Below are positions 62,186 through 64,000 of a DNA stretch of 64,000 nt, in pieces; position 1 is the stretch's first letter, and each line of letters opens with the position of its first letter. A program made the translations under genes and the position numbers. The stretch spans positions 124,001 to 188,000 of the forward strand of contig NZ_JAFLNL010000005.1 of the NCBI RefSeq assembly GCF_017313785.1, in the 5' to 3' direction. The notes below the pieces were generated by a model. It saw only the letters and a list, made by a program, of their open reading frames with translations, had not been told where the DNA came from and did not search any database. The DNA comes from Flagellimonas aurea (lineage in GTDB: Bacteria > Bacteroidota > Bacteroidia > Flavobacteriales > Flavobacteriaceae).

Positions 62186-62251
62186 TTTTAAGGACACAGG
62201 GATTAAATTTACAGGGCACAAAGGTAATTTATAGAATCTAAATAGTAAGAT

Positions 62252-63040
62252 ATGCAAACAGAAAAGGTAATCGCCCATATTGTTGATTGGTTAAAGGACT
62301 ATGCCGAAAATGCAAAATGCAAAGGTTTTGTCATTGGTGTATCAGGCGGAATTGATTCCGCAGTAACCTCAACGCTCTGTGCCAAGACCGGATTGGACCT
62401 TTTATGTTTGGAGATGCCCATTCACCAAGGTGAAAACCAAGTTACCCGTGCCGACCGGCATATTGATTGGTTAATTGAAAACTTCCCCAATGTTTCCCGT
62501 CAACCCGTTGACCTGACACCTGTATTCGATACGTTGGTAGATGCCTTTCCCAAGGTGGACAATGAGGAAGACCGATTCATGTCGCTTGCAAATACACGCG
62601 CAAGACTTCGCATGACCACTCTCTACTATTTCGCTGCTTTAGAAGGTTATCTAGTTGCCGGTACAGGAAACAAAGTGGAAGATTTCGGTATTGGGTTCTA
62701 CACAAAATACGGTGACGGTGGCGTTGACCTTAGCCCTATTGCCGACCTAGTCAAAACCGAGGTTTATGAACTTGGACGAGTACTTGGAGTAAATCAGGAT
62801 ATTATGGAAGCGGCCCCAACAGATGGCCTATGGGGTGATAGCAGAACCGATGAAGACCAAATAGGCGCATCGTACCCAGAACTGGAATGGGCCATGGAAA
62901 TGGATGACCAAGGCAAAACTTCTGAAGATTTTTCTGGCAGAGAAAAAGAAATTTTCTCAATATATAAAAGATACAATACTGCAAATAAACATAAGATGGT
63001 TCCCATACCAATTTGTGAGATTCCCAAAGGGCTCAAATAG
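62252..63040 (+). CDS. nadE: NH3-dependent NAD+ synthetase
   Basis: A 262-residue N-type ATP pyrophosphatase that amidates deamido-NAD+. The PP-loop is GVSGGIDSAVTS. Further motifs are NTRARLRMTTLYYFA, VAGTGNKVEDFGIGFYTKYGDGGVDLSPIADL and WGDSRTDEDQIGASYPELE. It has no N-terminal glutaminase domain, so it uses ammonia directly. The start is divergent from gldB, with 66 bases between the two ATGs. A hairpin terminator follows. Confidence 0.96.
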   Translation: MQTEKVIAHIVDWLKDYAENAKCKGFVIGVSGGIDSAVTSTLCAKTGLDLLCLEMPIHQGENQVTRADRHIDWLIENFPNVSRQPVDLTPVFDTLVDAFPKVDNEEDRFMSLANTRARLRMTTLYYFAALEGYLVAGTGNKVEDFGIGFYTKYGDGGVDLSPIADLVKTEVYELGRVLGVNQDIMEAAPTDGLWGDSRTDEDQIGASYPELEWAMEMDDQGKTSEDFSGREKEIFSIYKRYNTANKHKMVPIPICEIPKGLK

Positions 63041-63074
63041 CATTTCATCTGAAAAACCCCAGTCTAAGACGAAA

Positions 63075-63102
63075 AAAACCATAGAAAAACTATGGTTTTA
63101 AG
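63075..63102 (+). terminator. Terminator after nadE
   Basis: AAAACCATAG (63075-63084), an A5 loop and CTATGGTTTT (63090-63099) form a perfect 10-bp stem. Confidence 0.8.
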
Positions 63103-63197
63103 AAAAAAGTTACAATTTTACATGATTAAATTGTTATCTTGCTCGCTATATTTTTAAGTATTAGCAGCTAACCATTCATTAAATAAACCGTTTCATA

Positions 63198-63827
63198 ATG
63201 ATTAAAGTATTGATTGCTGACAACCATCCTATTGTTAGGCTTGGTATAAGACAGGTACTTGAAACGAGCTCGGATATTGAAGTCATTGCAGATGTATCTA
63301 CTACAGAAGAGCTTTTTAAAACACTAAAAGACGTAAATCCAGACGTCGTTATTTTAGAAATGGATATTCCGGAAATCAACGGAATCGCCACCCTAAGAAA
63401 AATGAAATTGGAATTTCCGGACATCAAAACCCTAATGTACAGTGGGCAGTCCGAAGATGTTTACGCCCTTAGTACAATTCGTGCCGGAGCATTTGGATAC
63501 CTATCCAAAACTGCTGATTTGGAATACATTATTTCAGCAGTAAAAAAAGTAAGTGAAGGCAATATGTTCATCACCAATGAACTGGCCCAACGCCTTGCTT
63601 TTGACGAAGGAACACAAAAACCGCGCAGATTCTTTAGAAAACTTTCTTCCCGAGAGGTCGAAGTACTTAAATTATTGGCAAGCGGCAAAAGGAACAAAGA
63701 GGTTGCCGAGGGGTTGAACCTTAACGAAAAAACAGTAAGTACATACAAAGCCCGTCTGATGAAAAAATTGAACGTGGATAATTTAGTGGACTTACTCCAA
63801 CAGGCAAAAGCCTTGGAACTATACTAG
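63198..63827 (+). CDS. NarL/FixJ-type regulator with atypical receiver
   Basis: A 209-residue protein: receiver domain (about 1-120) and LuxR-type helix-turn-helix (about 143-205, LSSREVEVLKLLASGKRNKEVAEGL then STYKARLMKKL). The receiver is unusual. The phosphoacceptor aspartate is Glu54 (VVILEMDIPE) and the second acidic-pair residue is Asn9 (IADNHP), while the Ser (MYSGQ) and Lys (LSKTADLEY) of the switch are kept. The GAA codon is at 63357-63359. It may act without phosphorylation, as Glu imitates phospho-Asp. No histidine kinase is next to it. It is a single gene with a terminator after it. Confidence 0.92.
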   Translation: MIKVLIADNHPIVRLGIRQVLETSSDIEVIADVSTTEELFKTLKDVNPDVVILEMDIPEINGIATLRKMKLEFPDIKTLMYSGQSEDVYALSTIRAGAFGYLSKTADLEYIISAVKKVSEGNMFITNELAQRLAFDEGTQKPRRFFRKLSSREVEVLKLLASGKRNKEVAEGLNLNEKTVSTYKARLMKKLNVDNLVDLLQQAKALELY

Positions 63828-63855
63828 GAATACCCAACCAAACCAACTATTGTGG

Positions 63856-63888
63856 AAACCCCTTTCAAAACAACATTGGAAGGGGTTT
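63856..63888. terminator. Terminator between the regulator and the next gene
   Basis: AAACCCCTTTC (63856-63866) pairs with GGAAGGGGTTT (63878-63888), one T-G pair, with A/T on both sides; it can serve both converging genes. Confidence 0.8.
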
Positions 63889-63894
63889 TATAAT

Positions 63895-64000
63895 TTAAGA
63901 GAGTACCCGGTTCAATTTGGCGTTCAACAATTTGTTGAGTTGGAGATAGTTCATGATTTCTTCCAGAATTTCTGTGTGGTCCCCTTGGCTATCCTGTGTC
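63895..64000 (-). CDS. Unidentified gene, 3' end only
   Basis: A minus-strand frame open from the window edge to a stop at 63895-63897. The 34 residues seen are mostly helical and charged (EILEEIMNYLQLNKLLNAKLNRVL). Its stop sits just before a bidirectional terminator, which supports a real gene. Too little is visible to name it. Confidence 0.55.
   Translation of the reverse strand, partial: TQDSQGDHTEILEEIMNYLQLNKLLNAKLNRVLS

Noticed and set aside
1..64000. CRISPR array, rRNA operon or prophage
   Set aside because: No regularly spaced repeats, no rRNA sequence and no phage structural genes were seen in the window.

Overview
The window comes from the chromosome of a marine-type Flavobacteriaceae bacterium, closest in style to Allomuricauda/Muricauda relatives. 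This is inferred from gene content and not from a search. The evidence is: PorT, GldB and GldC (type IX secretion and gliding), a BamA-like lipoprotein TamL, a short 287-residue primary sigma factor, a menaquinone methyltransferase, a GLPGLI protein with its TonB-type partner, a YpdA bacillithiol-type reductase, and many TAnnTTTG promoter elements, which are the -7 box of Bacteroidota.

Layout. 1-3.7 kb: the end of pruA, a creatininase-family amidohydrolase, and two DJ-1/PfpI proteins (an AraC-type regulator and a secreted, cysteine-rich one). 3.8-12.3 kb: a 40-codon small ORF, rsmG, a fatty acid desaturase, an aspartate-type aminotransferase, the TrkH/TrkA potassium system, ubiE-porT and a TrmH-type methyltransferase. 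12.3-21 kb: tamL, fbaA-accD, rpsO, pnp and rpoD. 21.2-31.3 kb: a gluconate-type permease with a sugar-acid dehydratase, a serine hydrolase, rpe-ypdA, a DoxX-like protein with a glutathione-peroxidase-type enzyme, ATP-grasp/NRDE/DinB genes and a YHS protein. 31.7-34.1 kb: a large hybrid sensor kinase.

34.145-41.727 kb is an integrated element. It is bounded by a 25-bp exact repeat of the 3' end of a tRNA-Arg(TCG) gene and carries a tyrosine integrase beside the intact tRNA, with near-identical 19-bp repeats just inside both ends. Its cargo is a small secreted four-cysteine peptide, a GLPGLI protein and a TonB-dependent-receptor-like outer membrane protein in one minus-strand unit, plus a small membrane protein. 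Between the cargo and the integrase lie a truncated IS3-type transposase and a frameshifted gene fragment. This peptide/receptor module is the best candidate here for an undescribed system.

41.8-57.8 kb holds yqeY and a complete division and cell-wall (dcw) cluster on the minus strand, transcribed mraZ, rsmH, ftsL, ftsI, murE, mraY, murD, ftsW, murG, murC, ftsQ, ftsA, ftsZ, without murF or ddl. Three CCAC repeats exactly 10 bp apart upstream of mraZ look like MraZ operator boxes. 58-64 kb: an alpha/beta hydrolase, engB, a pirin, gldB-gldC, nadE, and a NarL-type regulator whose phosphoacceptor aspartate is glutamate. The window ends inside an unidentified minus-strand gene.
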